Assembly (NCBI GenBank): GCA_016858145.1
Contig: JAEHOE010000248.1
Span: 1 to 64,000 of the forward strand
Source: Edaphochlamys debaryana
Lineage: Eukaryota > Chlorophyta > Chlorophyceae > Chlamydomonadales
DNA length: 64,000 nucleotides
Direction: 5' to 3'
The position numbers and the translations under genes are program-made. A model generated the notes under the pieces. That model searched no databases. It saw nothing but the letters and a program-made list of their open reading frames with translations, and was not told the origin of the DNA. Below are positions 46,401 to 56,861 of this stretch, in pieces; positions within the stretch are counted from its first letter, which is position 1, and each line of letters opens with the position of its first letter.

Positions 46401-48514
46401 TGATGCGGCCTGCGCGCACGCCCCTGGGCCCTAACAATGGCTATCCGTCCGCCTGCTCTTCTCCGTCCTCCCACCCTCCTCCTTCCCGCACGCACTAACC
46501 CGCGTTCGCACGCACGCGTGGGCCCACACCCTTATTGCCTGCTGCCCGCTGCCGCCTCCGCCCCCAGGAGCTGTCTCTGGCGCTGCTGGCGCTGGACGAT
46601 GTCAACGGAGGGCCCAACTCCGTGGCCGAGGCGCGGCTGGTCAAGGTGGGCTGGGACCCCTGGGTCGGGGGCCGACCGGGGGGGCCGACGGAGCTAGCGT
46701 GGCGGGCTGGGCTGGACGGCGAGGCTGGGCTCGCTGGTGGCGAGCGATAGTGGGCTCGCTCCCCGCCCCTGTTCCCAGCCCTGTCCCCTTGGCTGGAACC
46801 CTCCACTGCCACTGCCTGCCTGTTCCCCAGCCTTGTCTTGACTGCCGACCGCCCGCCTCCCCAGATCGTGGCGGATGCTGCCGTACGTACGGCGCTGGTG
46901 TGCATCTTCCAGCCGCTCACGCACCTGAAGCTCAAGGGGCTCAACCTGGAGACCATGGTCTACCAGGAGCCCAGCGACGCGCACTGGATCGACGTGATCA
47001 AGTGAGAGGAGGGCTGGGGGTTTCAGGCAGTTGCGATTTGTCTATCCGTTTGTTGCCTGTTGCCTGTCAATACGTAAGTAAGCGTAATGCCGGTAGGCTG
47101 CGTTGGGGGCCTGTCCGCTTAATGGAGGGAAACAGGTGCCGGGGACTCGGGGCGAGGAGGGGGACGGTTCACCGACGTAGCCAGGGATGCGGCCATTATT
47201 GACGGGTGCCGATGGACATGGGTGGGAGGGACGGGCATGTGGCGGCGGACTGCAAGGAGAGGGCGGACGGCGGCAGCCAGTGCCGCGGCTCCGCTCGGCC
47301 CCTGGTGACGGTTAGCACGTGAGGATGCGTGTGCGGTGGGACTCTGGTTGCGGCTGACTTACTTGGCGCCGTCCTCCAACGCCCGCAGGTTCATGACGGT
47401 TGGGCCGCAGCAGGTGGCGGAGATGGAGACCCTCTTCAACTCCTACGTCCAGCTGCACGGCAGCTTCAAGTCCGAGCTGCAGGTACGGTACACGGCACAG
47501 GCGGCGCCGTTGCTTGATCACGCAGCGGCTGGGCCAACTAGACATTTGTAGGGTGTGGACGGCTCCTGGGAATCGGCCGGTTCTAGGGCCGCCGCAGGGA
47601 CTAACACCCTGGCTTAGCAGCGAAAGCAAAGGGGCGTGTTTCTCGTGTGGCCTCTGCGGCTGCCAGGCGCCGGGGCGCGAGCTCGCCGTGCCCTGCGTGA
47701 CCGCATACCTTGTTTCTTCCGCTCATGTGCTCACTTCGGCCCTCGCAACCCGCCTCCTTGCCCCTCCACGCCCACGCCCACGCCCGCAGGACACCCAGCG
47801 CGAGCTTGCGGAGCTGGTGGCGGAGTCGGACACCCTGTCACACGAGGTCTGCAGCCGCCAGGCCATCGAGATGAGCCTGCGGCAGGTGCGCGCATGGGGA
47901 GCCCGCTAGCGCGGGACACACTTGGCGGGTACCGTACTGATCTTGCAGCTGCCCGCGGAGGAGCGCGCGGGGGGCGTGGGCCCCCTCTTCCGACCCCTCA
48001 TCTGACCCGTCCCGTCCTCCCCCGCTTGCCCCACAGTCCGCTCTGCTCCAGCGCGTGCGCGCCATCCTCCAGAAGACGCACCTGCTCTACTCGTGCACGA
48101 TCGGGGTGGCTGCCATGCGTATCCTCAAGCCCAAGGAGTGAGTGGGGTCCCGTCCGAACCGTTCTCAAAAGGGCTGCAGCTGAGGCAGGGCTGCAAACAC
48201 GTATGGGGGCTCGGCTGGGTGGCCCTCAGCTGCCTCCGGTGCCGGTGCGGTGCCGATCCGTTCGCCGCGCTTGGCCCGGCAGGCAATGGGGGCACGGTTG
48301 ATGCGCAGTCGTGCCCGCGTCCTCGGCTCTGCCTGCAGTTGAGATCCCGTATCTCACTGCCGCCCCCCACCGCCCTTGCCCGCGCCCCCGCAGGTTTGCC
48401 AAGTGCTGCGTGCAGTCCTACCCGCACTACCCGTGCGGCCCCAGCCTCATGCGCGCCTGCGCCCAGATGCGCGCCGCCAAGTGCTTCGGACAGCTGCCCC
48501 CGGGCTGCTGCTGA
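43240..48514 (+). CDS. Leucine-zipper protein with a conserved-looking C-terminal domain
   Basis: Nine exons: 43240-43357, 44003-44154, 44299-46284, 46568-46645, 46865-47001, 47389-47482, 47790-47885, 48037-48137, 48394-48514. All are GT-AG and in phase; 960 residues. The N-terminus (RFQDDPHFFTWLDDWIGKKD, DYGLQYEF) is ordered. The large third exon is low-complexity: Pro/Ser/Gly runs, a GNGNGNGNG repeat from AACGGT units, and a His-rich segment (AHHHNHNHH). At about 611-655, TRTAKSKALFAALEAEVAGK leads into heptads (LGELEALQSDNVALKQRVEI) like a bZIP with a poor basic region. The last 208 residues, in six short exons, contain WYKGHLQELSLALLALDD, YQEPSDAHWIDVIKFMTVGP and CCVQSYPHYPCGPSLMRACA. I do not recognise this domain. 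Intron 2 (144 nt) is a multiple of three with no stop, so it may be retained. Likely a nuclear regulator, inferred. Confidence 0.87.
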
Positions 48515-49873
48515 GCCGCATGCTGCGTGCTGCGCTGCTGATGAGCTGCATGCTGTGTGCTGCGCTGCGCTGCGGTACGGGCAGTAACGACGCCCGGGGC
48601 ACAGCAGCGCACTTGACAGGGTTGCAGGGGTGCCAGCACATGGCCGGACCTGGTCTACAGTCTACGGTCCGGCAGCGGTGCTCAACAATAGCTGACCGAG
48701 GAACAGGAAGGAAGGAAGGCGTAACGGACGGAGCCCAATGTATGGACCGACGGTCCCACACTTGGAGGCGGTGGGAAGGAGGCGGTGGGAAGGTGGCGGA
48801 GCAGCCAAGCGGCGGCGGCCACAGCACTGTGCCAGCTCTACGGCGGGCGGACTTATTGATGCCTGCTATGCTGGAGGTTATGTGAAGCTGCTTGGATAGG
48901 GATTCTGGTTGTGACCTTGCAAGGTCTCGTGCTCGTAGTTGCTCATTACTCGAAGCCAGGGGCATCCTGCCCAGAAGCAGAACCTGCGGGGTTTGAGCAC
49001 GGTAAAGTTGTGTGCCTCCGACCTTGACGGAATTCCGATAGGGATGGGCTCCCGGCACTGCGCTCGAAGCAAACGCTGACACGTGGTTTGGGGTTGCACC
49101 GAGTGGTTATGGCGAATGCTTGCAAGGGGCAGGAGGATTCTGGCAGATGCTGGGATGGGTTCAGGGCGTTGCGGGGTCCTTTGGGGCAATCAACGGGTCA
49201 CACGTGGGGCGCGTGGGTTGCTTCTTGTGGTCAACCATGGGTTGCTTGTCGTTGTGAGTCATGAGTTTGCAGCGTCGCCAGCATCTGGCCTGCATTTGGA
49301 TATGTGGACTTTCAAGCCACTCGTTCTCCTGAGCAGCATAAGTTGCTTCTTGACTTGATCAGGGTGCGTGTCTTGGCGCGCGGGGCGTTCCCCGGCCGCG
49401 GCCTTGACAGCTGTGGCCTGATGCAGAACCGGTACTGTGGGATGTGCCTCCATGGGGGTCCCAACTGTGACAAGCGTCGTGGCACTAAGGTAGCTTGCAG
49501 TTAATAGAGCAGAACTTGTACCCGTAATCGTAAAAGCGTCCGGTGGCCATTGGAGCCCCTCCGCGGCTTTCCTTGCGCATTCACAAACTTGTGGGGGTTG
49601 GTTCTCTCAAGGCGCATCAGCGCCAAGGTCCTGCAACGCCACTGGTTACATCAATAACCGGTGCGGCTTGGGGATACCGTTTGAGGGGGAAGACGGCTCG
49701 GGGGTGACGTGCGACCCACTCCTCAAGTGGCGAGCGCGCTAAGCTGCACGAGCGGTGTCTGTGTGTGGGTGTGTGGCAACGAGAATGGGCGTGGCCTATG
49801 CATGGCCTGCGCTGCTGGGAGCACGGTGCCCCTCGTAGCTGTGCATTTTAGCCGCTGGCCTGTCAGAGACAGG
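48515..49873. other. 3' region of the leucine-zipper gene, no gene seen
   Basis: Probable 3' UTR then spacer. The 211-residue minus-strand frame at 48447-49082 has no domain features. No TGTAA signal was found before 49937, which is inside the foldback element. Confidence 0.4.
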
Positions 49874-49877
49874 CAAA

Positions 49878-50483
49878 TGTCACGACCCAGCGCTGGGTCA
49901 AGTCAGCGCTGGGTCGTGACAGCTGTCACGAACCCGTGTGTAACCGCTCCCACACTGACGATATGGGGGTTACACGGGCTGGCAAACAGGGCGGTATACC
50001 ATCACCCCCTGTTCGATCAGGCCGCCAGGGCCCACCTCCCGTCCCCTGGACCGGACTCGGCTGCTATCCAAGACTGGCGAGAGCCCTCTGCCCCCAGTTA
50101 GCAGCACCCCAAAAGGTGATGCTCGAGATGATAGGTGTGCCGCCAGGGCCGGGCTCAGTCACCTTTTGGGGTGCTGCTAACTGGGGGCAGAGGGCTCTCG
50201 CCAGTCTTGGAGAGCAGCCGAGTCCGGTCCAGGGGACGGGAGGTGGGCCCTGGCGGCCTGATGGTGTGCCGCCAGGGCCGGGCTCAGTCACCTTTTGGGG
50301 TGCTGCTAACTGGGGGCAGAGGGCTCTCGCCAGTCTTGGAGAGCAGCCGAGTCCGGTCCAGGGGACGGGAGGTGGGCCCTGGCGGCCTGATCGAACAGGG
50401 GGTGATGGTATACCGCCCTGTTTGCCAGCCCGTGTAACCCCCATATCGTCAGTGTGGGAGCGGTTACACACGGGGTCGTGACA
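49878..50483. mobile_element. Foldback (inverted-repeat) element with a 44-bp terminal hairpin
   Basis: Arms 49924-50119 and 50288-50483 are 196-bp reverse complements with about two mismatches. The centre holds one extra copy of a 130-135-bp piece of the right arm (50128-50262), so the right arm's inner half is tandemly duplicated. Immediately left is a perfect palindrome: TGTCACGACCCAGCGCTG (49878-49895), an 8-nt loop, and its exact reverse complement (49904-49921). Hairpin and right arm both end in TGTCACGACCC. CAAA occurs directly outside both ends (49874-49877 and 50484-50487), a possible 4-bp target-site duplication. No coding capacity. Confidence 0.85.
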
Positions 50484-50846
50484 CAAAGAGCAAGGCAAAT
50501 GCACGCACCAGTTGGCTGCTGCTGGTCAACACATGGGGTATGGGCTGGGAGCAAAGCGGCGGCAGGGGCCGTGACGCTTCTGCACTGTTCAGCAGTGTGC
50601 CGGGGCGCTCTGCCAGAATTCAATGTGTGTAGTTGACATGGTTGCCGTCTTTCCCGGCGGACCCCCTGGTCTTTGGAGCTTAGGCCCCTTGCGACTGATG
50701 GAGCGGGGGCGAGGACGCCGCTACTCCGCTGGTGCGATAGCTCAACCACCCATAGCATGGCAGCCTTCCACTTCACAGCTAGCACCTGTTCTGGATGTGC
50801 TGGCCCATATCATCATCTGTCGCGGGCCATTATAGGAAGCGTTTGG
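50484..50846. other. Spacer between foldback element and LINE 3' end
   Basis: Nothing recognised. Short frames only. Confidence 0.4.
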
Positions 50847-52037
50847 TTACACAGGGTGCCCCCCCGAGCCATTGCGGCAAGCGCAAAGGTTGGGATGACT
50901 TGGACGGAGCAGCAGCCCTCGGAACCCCATGCCCCCCAGCCGAAGCCGGAAGCGTCCTGGACAACCGCAGAACAGCGCACCCACTAACTCAACACGGGCC
51001 GTGCGCAACACGCAAGCGCCCAAAGGCGCAGGGCAAGAGCCAAGCGGCCGCAGCCACCAAGCTCAGGTCATCTCACTCAGTCCAAGGGCGCACACACAGC
51101 AGCCACAGGGCCGCAACAATCACCCGTACGAAGCGGATGACGAATCATCATCAAGAGGCACAGTGCACACCACATGCCCCGAAGCAGAGGAGCCCAGGAA
51201 GACGTGGCTCCCCGAAACTACATCCCAACCACGTGGCCGCGAGCCGAGCGCCGCAAAGGACCACAGCCGGGACACGAAGTCAGCAATCACGCGTGCCCCC
51301 ACACGGCGCACACAGGCGGCGGGCATCGTCCTACGCGGGCCACACCGGGCACCGTACAGCGCCTGCCGCCCCTTCTCCATCGCAGCAACGGCGGCCAGGC
51401 ACACAACATCCCACACCGGCTGCACAATCCCGTTCGTTGGGGGCTGCACCAGCCATAGGTGTGCACGCCCAATGTCAGTGCTTCCTAATTCGTTCATGTA
51501 CTCGCAAAGTGCCGTAGCAACGGGGCAAGACCAAAAGTGATGCTCCCTAGGCCCATGCGTCATCGAGGCCCCACAAGGGCAGCGGGGGGCACCGGCGGCC
51601 TGGCGCCGGCCCCTGGACCGGCCCCGTCCCCGCCCACGCCCACGCCCTCGGCGCCCCGGCCCGGAGCCCGAAGCCCCAGCGCAGGCAGCCCCCTCCGCCG
51701 CCGCGGCCTGCGCCACCCGACTCTCATGCCAAGAGAAGAACGCAAAGCCGTTGAGGGCCAGCCGCCAGAAGGGCTCCTTGTGCTCATTCTCCCAGCGCAG
51801 GCCCCACAGCCGCGCCAGGGTGCTCCGCAGCGCAGCCAGGGCCGCGGCAGGCGCCGGGCCGGCGAGGCCGAGCGCCTGCGACACGAAGGCCCCATGCTTC
51901 GCATCCAGAGCCGCCATGCGCGGCGCCAGCTGCAGGGACGTGGCCACCTTGACGGACAGCGCAGCCACGGGGACGACCGCCGCCCCTAGGCGCCAGCCCA
52001 GCGCATCCAGGCAAGCCCGCCACGCAGCCCGGGATTC
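50847..52037 (-). mobile_element. L1-like LINE, 5'-truncated fragment
   Basis: Contains the last part of the reverse-transcriptase ORF (see 51120-52037) and about 270 bp of 3' UTR ending at a TGTAA signal (TTACA at 50847-50851 on the plus strand). The 5' end is cut within the ORF, as expected from incomplete reverse transcription. It is a diverged relative of the LINE at 58955-61200, so the two are separate insertions of related families. Confidence 0.75.
51120..52037 (-). pseudogene. C-terminal part of LINE ORF2 (after the reverse-transcriptase core)
   Basis: Open for about 305 residues to the stop at 51120. Shared with the other LINE copy in order: LGWRLGAA, ALSVKVATSLQLAPRMAALD, LARLWGLRWENEHKEPFWRL, a zinc-knuckle-like CPCGASMTHGPREHHFWSCP, PVWDVVCLAAVAAMEKGR and VIADFVSRLWSFAAL. 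The Cys/His pattern C-x-C-x(n)-H-H-x3-C is like the zinc motif near the C-terminus of plant LINE reverse transcriptases. A GRGRGRGRGRSRGRR run between the conserved blocks is specific to this copy. No RT catalytic motifs are present, so it cannot act alone. Confidence 0.75.
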
Positions 52038-52045
52038 ACTCCGGC

Positions 52046-53637
52046 AACTATGTCCCTACGTCCACCCCACCCTGTGCGGACTACGGGGAATCCACTTGCA
52101 GCTGATGCCGCCCCGACCTGGCCCGGTAATCCGACTCAGGACGCATTGCCCCAGCACGGCATGTGGGTTATTCTGTGGCTCAGCCCCAGGGCGTACCCCT
52201 GCCTAGCAACAGCCAGCCATGCCCCGGGGGCGCCCGCGTCCCACAAGCGCAACCCGCTCGGCAGCTTGGAGATGGCGCGCAAATCAACGGCCCCCGGAAT
52301 CAAGCAGCTAGGCTATAGATGTCATGAGATGCGGTACTGGTCTCTTCCAGGAAAGGCTGTAGGCGTGCGCTCTGCCCTCGAGTTGGTGGGGGGCACAAAC
52401 AGCACTTGCATGCAACCCCAGCTGGGCGGCGAGGTCGCTGCCCAGCCTGCCGGGCGAGTCAAACTGAACTCTCTGCTGCGCTCAGGTATTGACCGAGAGC
52501 TCAAGCTGCTGGCGCGGCTGGGGCGAAGGCCCGCCCGATGAGGTCAAAAGCCAGGGTCCCGTACCCACGCTTGCTGAGCCCCCCTTTTGCACTGCTCGAT
52601 ACACCGTATCTTCCTCTACCATAATGTCGTGGCGCTGGACGGTGCGAGCAAACATTCTCATGGCCGCTCGCGCTTGCGCTAAGGAGCACGCGGATGGGCG
52701 GGACAGGGCGCGTTACTTAGCCATTGTCAAGAAGTTGGGCCCTAGGGCGGTGGGGGGTGGGGAGGCCGTAGGGACTTTCTGCCCTAAGTGGTTCCCGGGA
52801 GGCGGCAGGCCCTGCAGCCAGCGCAGCGCGCGCTGCAGCCGCCCACCCGTCGGGCAGGCGGCAAAGCAGCGCCGCAAACCGCTCCAGCGCCAACAGCCCA
52901 TCCTGCAGAGCGGGGTCGAGCTGAGAATGGTCATAGCCCTGGTCGCCGGGGCCCCAGAGGCGCAGCACGTGCCGAAGCACACCGTCGGTACAGCAGGGTC
53001 CAACGCCGCCGCTGACGTGGGGAGGGCGGCTGCCCAGGCTGCCATTATAGCAAACGGCGGCAGCAACATGGCCAGAAAGCGCAGTACTCCCGTGTTTCCC
53101 CGGCCCGACCCTCGGTTCGTGACCGGTGTTTCCCGACATCACAGCACCAACAACGATGAGTTGTGTCGACATCACGCCGGTACCTCCTGCACCGCCTCTG
53201 CAGCGAGTCGTTTTGCGTTTTGCGTTCACTCTTTGTCACTGAGGGCGCTAGACACCCTCTGCAAGCGCTATGCAGTACGGGTGGTGATTGGGGCTGAGCT
53301 CTCTCTGGATGAAAGGCGCCTGCGAGAGGCTGCGACTTGGTGATGGCGGGATGGGGCCGAGTAAGTCCATAGGCCACGTTTCGTAAACACCTGTGCAAGC
53401 CTTTGCTTTGCCCGCATAGTTAGACACTTTGGAAGGTTCGTACCTGCTTTCGGCCTAGTTCGGCCTACCTCCCCGCAGTTTAGCATCGAGGACAAGCGGA
53501 CCCCCGAGGCCAGCAGGTGAACCCTGAGCCCACTGTGCAGTGTTCCTGACCGATCATAGCTACGGCTCTTAAGGCAGCTGACTGACAGCGCTCGCAACCC
53601 TCCCTGCATTCGGCCGTCTCTCCCCCTAGCTTCCACC
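52046..53637. other. Unassigned region between LINE fragment and small coiled-coil gene
   Basis: No gene model could be built. A minus-strand stretch at about 52790-53010 reads LWGPGDQGYDHSQLDPALQD then LLALERFAALLCRLPDGWAA, and a plus-strand stretch near 52620-52735 reads SWRWTVRANILMAARACAKE. Both look coding-like but are short, overlap other frames and match nothing I know; they may be remnants of mobile elements. The bases just before 53638 are the leader of the next gene and end in CCCCCTAG, a possible 5'-UTR splice acceptor. Confidence 0.3.
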
Positions 53638-54761
53638 ATGGCCTACAACCTTTATCAAGTTCAGATGGCGCGCGCCTGGGCAGAGGTAAGCGGGAAGTAA
53701 AGACACTGGGCTTCGGTAGACGCTTCTCCCCTGCATGTGCGGCCATCCTACCGCAGCTGCGCGCGACTGTAGCAATGCCGCCCAGACCAGCGAGCTGTTT
53801 GTCGCTGCTATGCTGCAAGCTTGCTGCGGGTAGTGCGCCTGCTTTGCTGAATTGCCCCCCTCCTCCTGATGCGCATTGTCTCGGTTCGCAGCGCATTGAC
53901 AAGGAGGTTGCCACGGCGGAGAAGTTCTGGCACCAACAGAGCATGAAGAGCGCATCGCAGCCGGGCTCTCCCCACGGCCGTCCGAACATTGCAAGTAAGT
54001 GTTAGCATAACTGCAGTTTATCCGGGGGTCGAACCCGTACCCACCTCGCTTGCGCGAGGATGGGCCCACCCGTTGTGGCCAGCGCACCTCCCCCGTCGGC
54101 CCTAGTGGGCCTAGACGGGATCAACGGCCTTGGTTGTTGGTGTTGACCGCCTTACACCAAGTAGACGTCCTCGTCCTCGAACTTGACCCGCCAGACGCCG
54201 CTGCTCTTCACGTCCCACTCGCTATTTGGAGCACGAGCCTGCCTCGAGCAGGTCGACCTTGGTCTGACGCCTCGAACCTCGGGCTTTCGCAACCCAACTC
54301 CCAACTCCCATCCCACCGGCAGGCGCGGCGGACGGCTACTACAGCGATGATGTGCGCAGCAACGCTGGATCAGCAGTAACACGCTCGGCGGCACCAACGG
54401 GCTTCACCAGCAAGACCACCGTGAGTGCGACACCGCGGGTAATGCGCCCCCCCGCCTCCCGAGACATGTGGCTTACATGTCGGCCACTCCGCCCACGCAT
54501 TACCTTGCCAGCCGTAGAAGAGAAGCTGATCCTGCAGTGGCCTGCATGTGCCGGGCCAGCGTGCAACCCCCCTACACCACTCTCGTCTTCTTACCTCCTG
54601 ACCTGTCCTGACCCGACTCCCCGCGTGTCTTCACGGTCTACTCGCAGTACCTGAAGACACGGATGGAGAAGCTGGAGGCGGAGCTCCAAGCGGAGCGGGA
54701 GAACCGCAAAAAGGTGGAGCAGGATCTCCTACTCATCAAGAATAGCCTCAAGCGGGGCTGA
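53638..54761 (+). CDS. Small coiled-coil protein, 120 residues
   Basis: Four exons: 53638-53685, 53892-53994, 54323-54420, 54648-54761, all GT-AG and in phase. It begins MAYNLYQVQMARAWAERIDK, then EVATAEKFWHQQSMKS, a disordered Ser/Gly middle (SAADGYYSDDVRSN), and ends in a 35-residue coiled coil, YLKTRMEKLEAELQAERENR followed by KKVEQDLLLIKNSLKRG. The ATG has a good context (ACCATGG). No known domain; the size and C-terminal helix would fit a structural or ciliary adaptor protein, but that is speculation. TGTAA signals at 56185-56189 and 56198-56202 are the first downstream, implying a 1.4-kb 3' UTR. Confidence 0.8.
54015..54060 (-). other. tRNA-like B-box and hairpin inside intron 2 of the coiled-coil gene
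   Basis: On the minus strand, CCTCGC-GCAA-GCGAGG forms a perfect hairpin, followed by TGGGTACGGGTTCGACCCCCGG. GGGTTCGACCC fits the pol III B-box consensus, and the T-arm pairs four of five bases. No matching acceptor stem or D-arm was found upstream, so this is more like a SINE or tRNA remnant than a working tRNA. Confidence 0.3.
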
Positions 54762-56861
54762 GCAGGCATGCAGCATGGTCTCGGTTAGGTAGTGAACACC
54801 AGCTGGATGAGTGTCCCCTGCGTTGAGCTTGAGAGCAGTTAGGGCTAGACCGTGTATTACGTTCGGCAGTAGATTTACTTTAGGCAGCTATCCACCACTC
54901 TCAGTCCAGGAGTGGAACGTGTGCGCAAGGCGGCCCCAACAGAGGCGCCTTACGATTGTACGTCCTGAACTGCACATGCCTCGCCACGGCGACGCCCCAT
55001 GCTGGCTTGAGCTCCAACGGCGTGCGGAGATCGGCCCCGGAGCTCAGCCTTCAGCCCCTGGACCCGCCTGCTTTTTGCGAGACTGTGAGGCGGGGGTCGG
55101 CATGCCGCTGCCTGCAGCCGGCGGCAGCTTGCCGGGGGGGCGCACGGCAGCGTTGCGTGGGGCCTCGAGCTCCCTTTCATTGAACGTTCCGGGTGCGGCT
55201 GCAACATAGCCGCGGCCTGCGTGCGTAATGCTGGTGGGATGGGGGGGACCGGGGTGGCAGGTGTAGGCTTCGAGTGCTGTGATGATAGTGATCGACCTCA
55301 GGTCGTGGCAGGTCTAATGCAGGGACGTGGGGGTGCGGGGTCTCAGCATGGATTAGCCCTTGTGAGCCTTGGTCTTGAGGTGCAACCATGGTTGGGTTTC
55401 TGGGTTCTGGAGAGTGTGCCGCGTGGCATTGCAAAGGCGTGATATGCACATTCAGGCGTTCCTTTAGGTTGAACGCTGCTTTAAGGGCAGTGGCTACATG
55501 AATGGAACATGGAGGAGCCATGCGCTTGGAGAGTATTGCGATGGTGGCCGGCGAGGGGTGATTGGAGGGCATAGCCCCCGTGTAGCTCACAAGCAGGAAT
55601 CTTCCTGGCAATTGACCTTCCACACGGAGCGCTACGTGCGGACAAGCCGTAGGGCATGCTGCTGAGCATGTCGATGCCAGGGCAACCGGCATTGCTGTCG
55701 CTGTTATGCTGGCAACGTGGCAAGGGAGCGTGTCTTGGGGACAGCAGCAAGAGTTATAGCCCGAACCAGGGGGGAACTACTCCCGGGGGCCGTGCAGCTT
55801 AGCCAGGGTGATGACGACGGGGGATGCAAACATGCAGCTGAAGGACCCAGGGGGGCTCAACGGGCCTTCGCCCTTACTTTGCGGCAGCGAGGTCTCTACC
55901 CCTGCCGCGCACCCCTTTCAGTATTTACATCGCACCCACTTCAGAAGGTGGCGCAGGCCCAGCGGGCACCACCTGTGTGTCTTGCCCTCGTGAGATACTC
56001 AAGCCAGCAGACCTACCCAACCCAATACTGCAAGTGCCACCCACCCCACACCCGCCACTCCACAGACTCGCCTGAGCCGCCCCCTGCCCAAGGCTCTAAG
56101 CTCAAAGCTACATTGGCATGCCAGGTACAAAGGCAAGAACGTCCTACACCACGAACGGCACAACTACGTAATCTACTAAGCATGTGTAAACCTTCGGTGT
56201 AATGTCATCCGCACATGTTTACACGCGTCCCCGCCCTCAGCCGACGCCTGCCGTTGGAAAGTCCAACCCTAACGCCACTCCGCCTGGCACATCGTGCTCG
56301 GCGATCACCACGCCAGCACGGCTCGCAGCGCAATGCACGCTTAGCAGAAACCGCTTCACGTGGCTAAGCCCGTATCGCAGCCATCACACACGACACCCCC
56401 GTAGCGCAGTGTATGTAGTACAGGAGTACCTAAAGGGACGCATCACGGCGCGCGGATCTCGAGCGGTTGCAGTACAGATCAGTCCAGCGCCATCCTCCTC
56501 AATTGTCCTACAGGGCGCCACGCAACCATCTGAGGCATGGCTGCAGGGCCGTAACACACCGGCACACGCGGTGGGCATCGTCTCAGTCCTCCACGCCTGT
56601 CTTCGCTGGAGCGCCTTATGAGGCGAAAAACTGATAAGGTCTTGAGTTCCTCGAGTTAAGACCGCACGTCTGCGGCTGATTGTGCAGCAGGGCCTGCTCC
56701 ACTCTGGCAGCTGCCGCCCACGCGAGCGCTCGGGCGCTCACCAGTGGCCCTGCCCCGGGGCCTGAGGCGTTGGGAGGGGGGACGTGGGGTGTGTCAGGTC
56801 CTCAGGGACAGCTCCGCATACCGGTACGCTCCACGGCAACCCCTTGGCGACGGCCGCCTAC
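54762..56861. other. Shared 3' region of two convergent genes
   Basis: Between the stops of the coiled-coil gene (plus) and the BTB gene (minus). No convincing gene; the 161-residue plus frame at 55717-56202 lacks domain features and ends at the poly(A) region. Confidence 0.45.
56185..56223. terminator. Clustered convergent poly(A) signals
   Basis: Plus-strand TGTAA at 56185-56189 and 56198-56202 serves the coiled-coil gene. Minus-strand TGTAA (TTACA at 56219-56223) serves the BTB gene. Chlorophyte cleavage usually falls 10-20 nt after TGTAA, so the two transcripts would end within, and slightly overlap, the same 50 bp. Confidence 0.55.
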
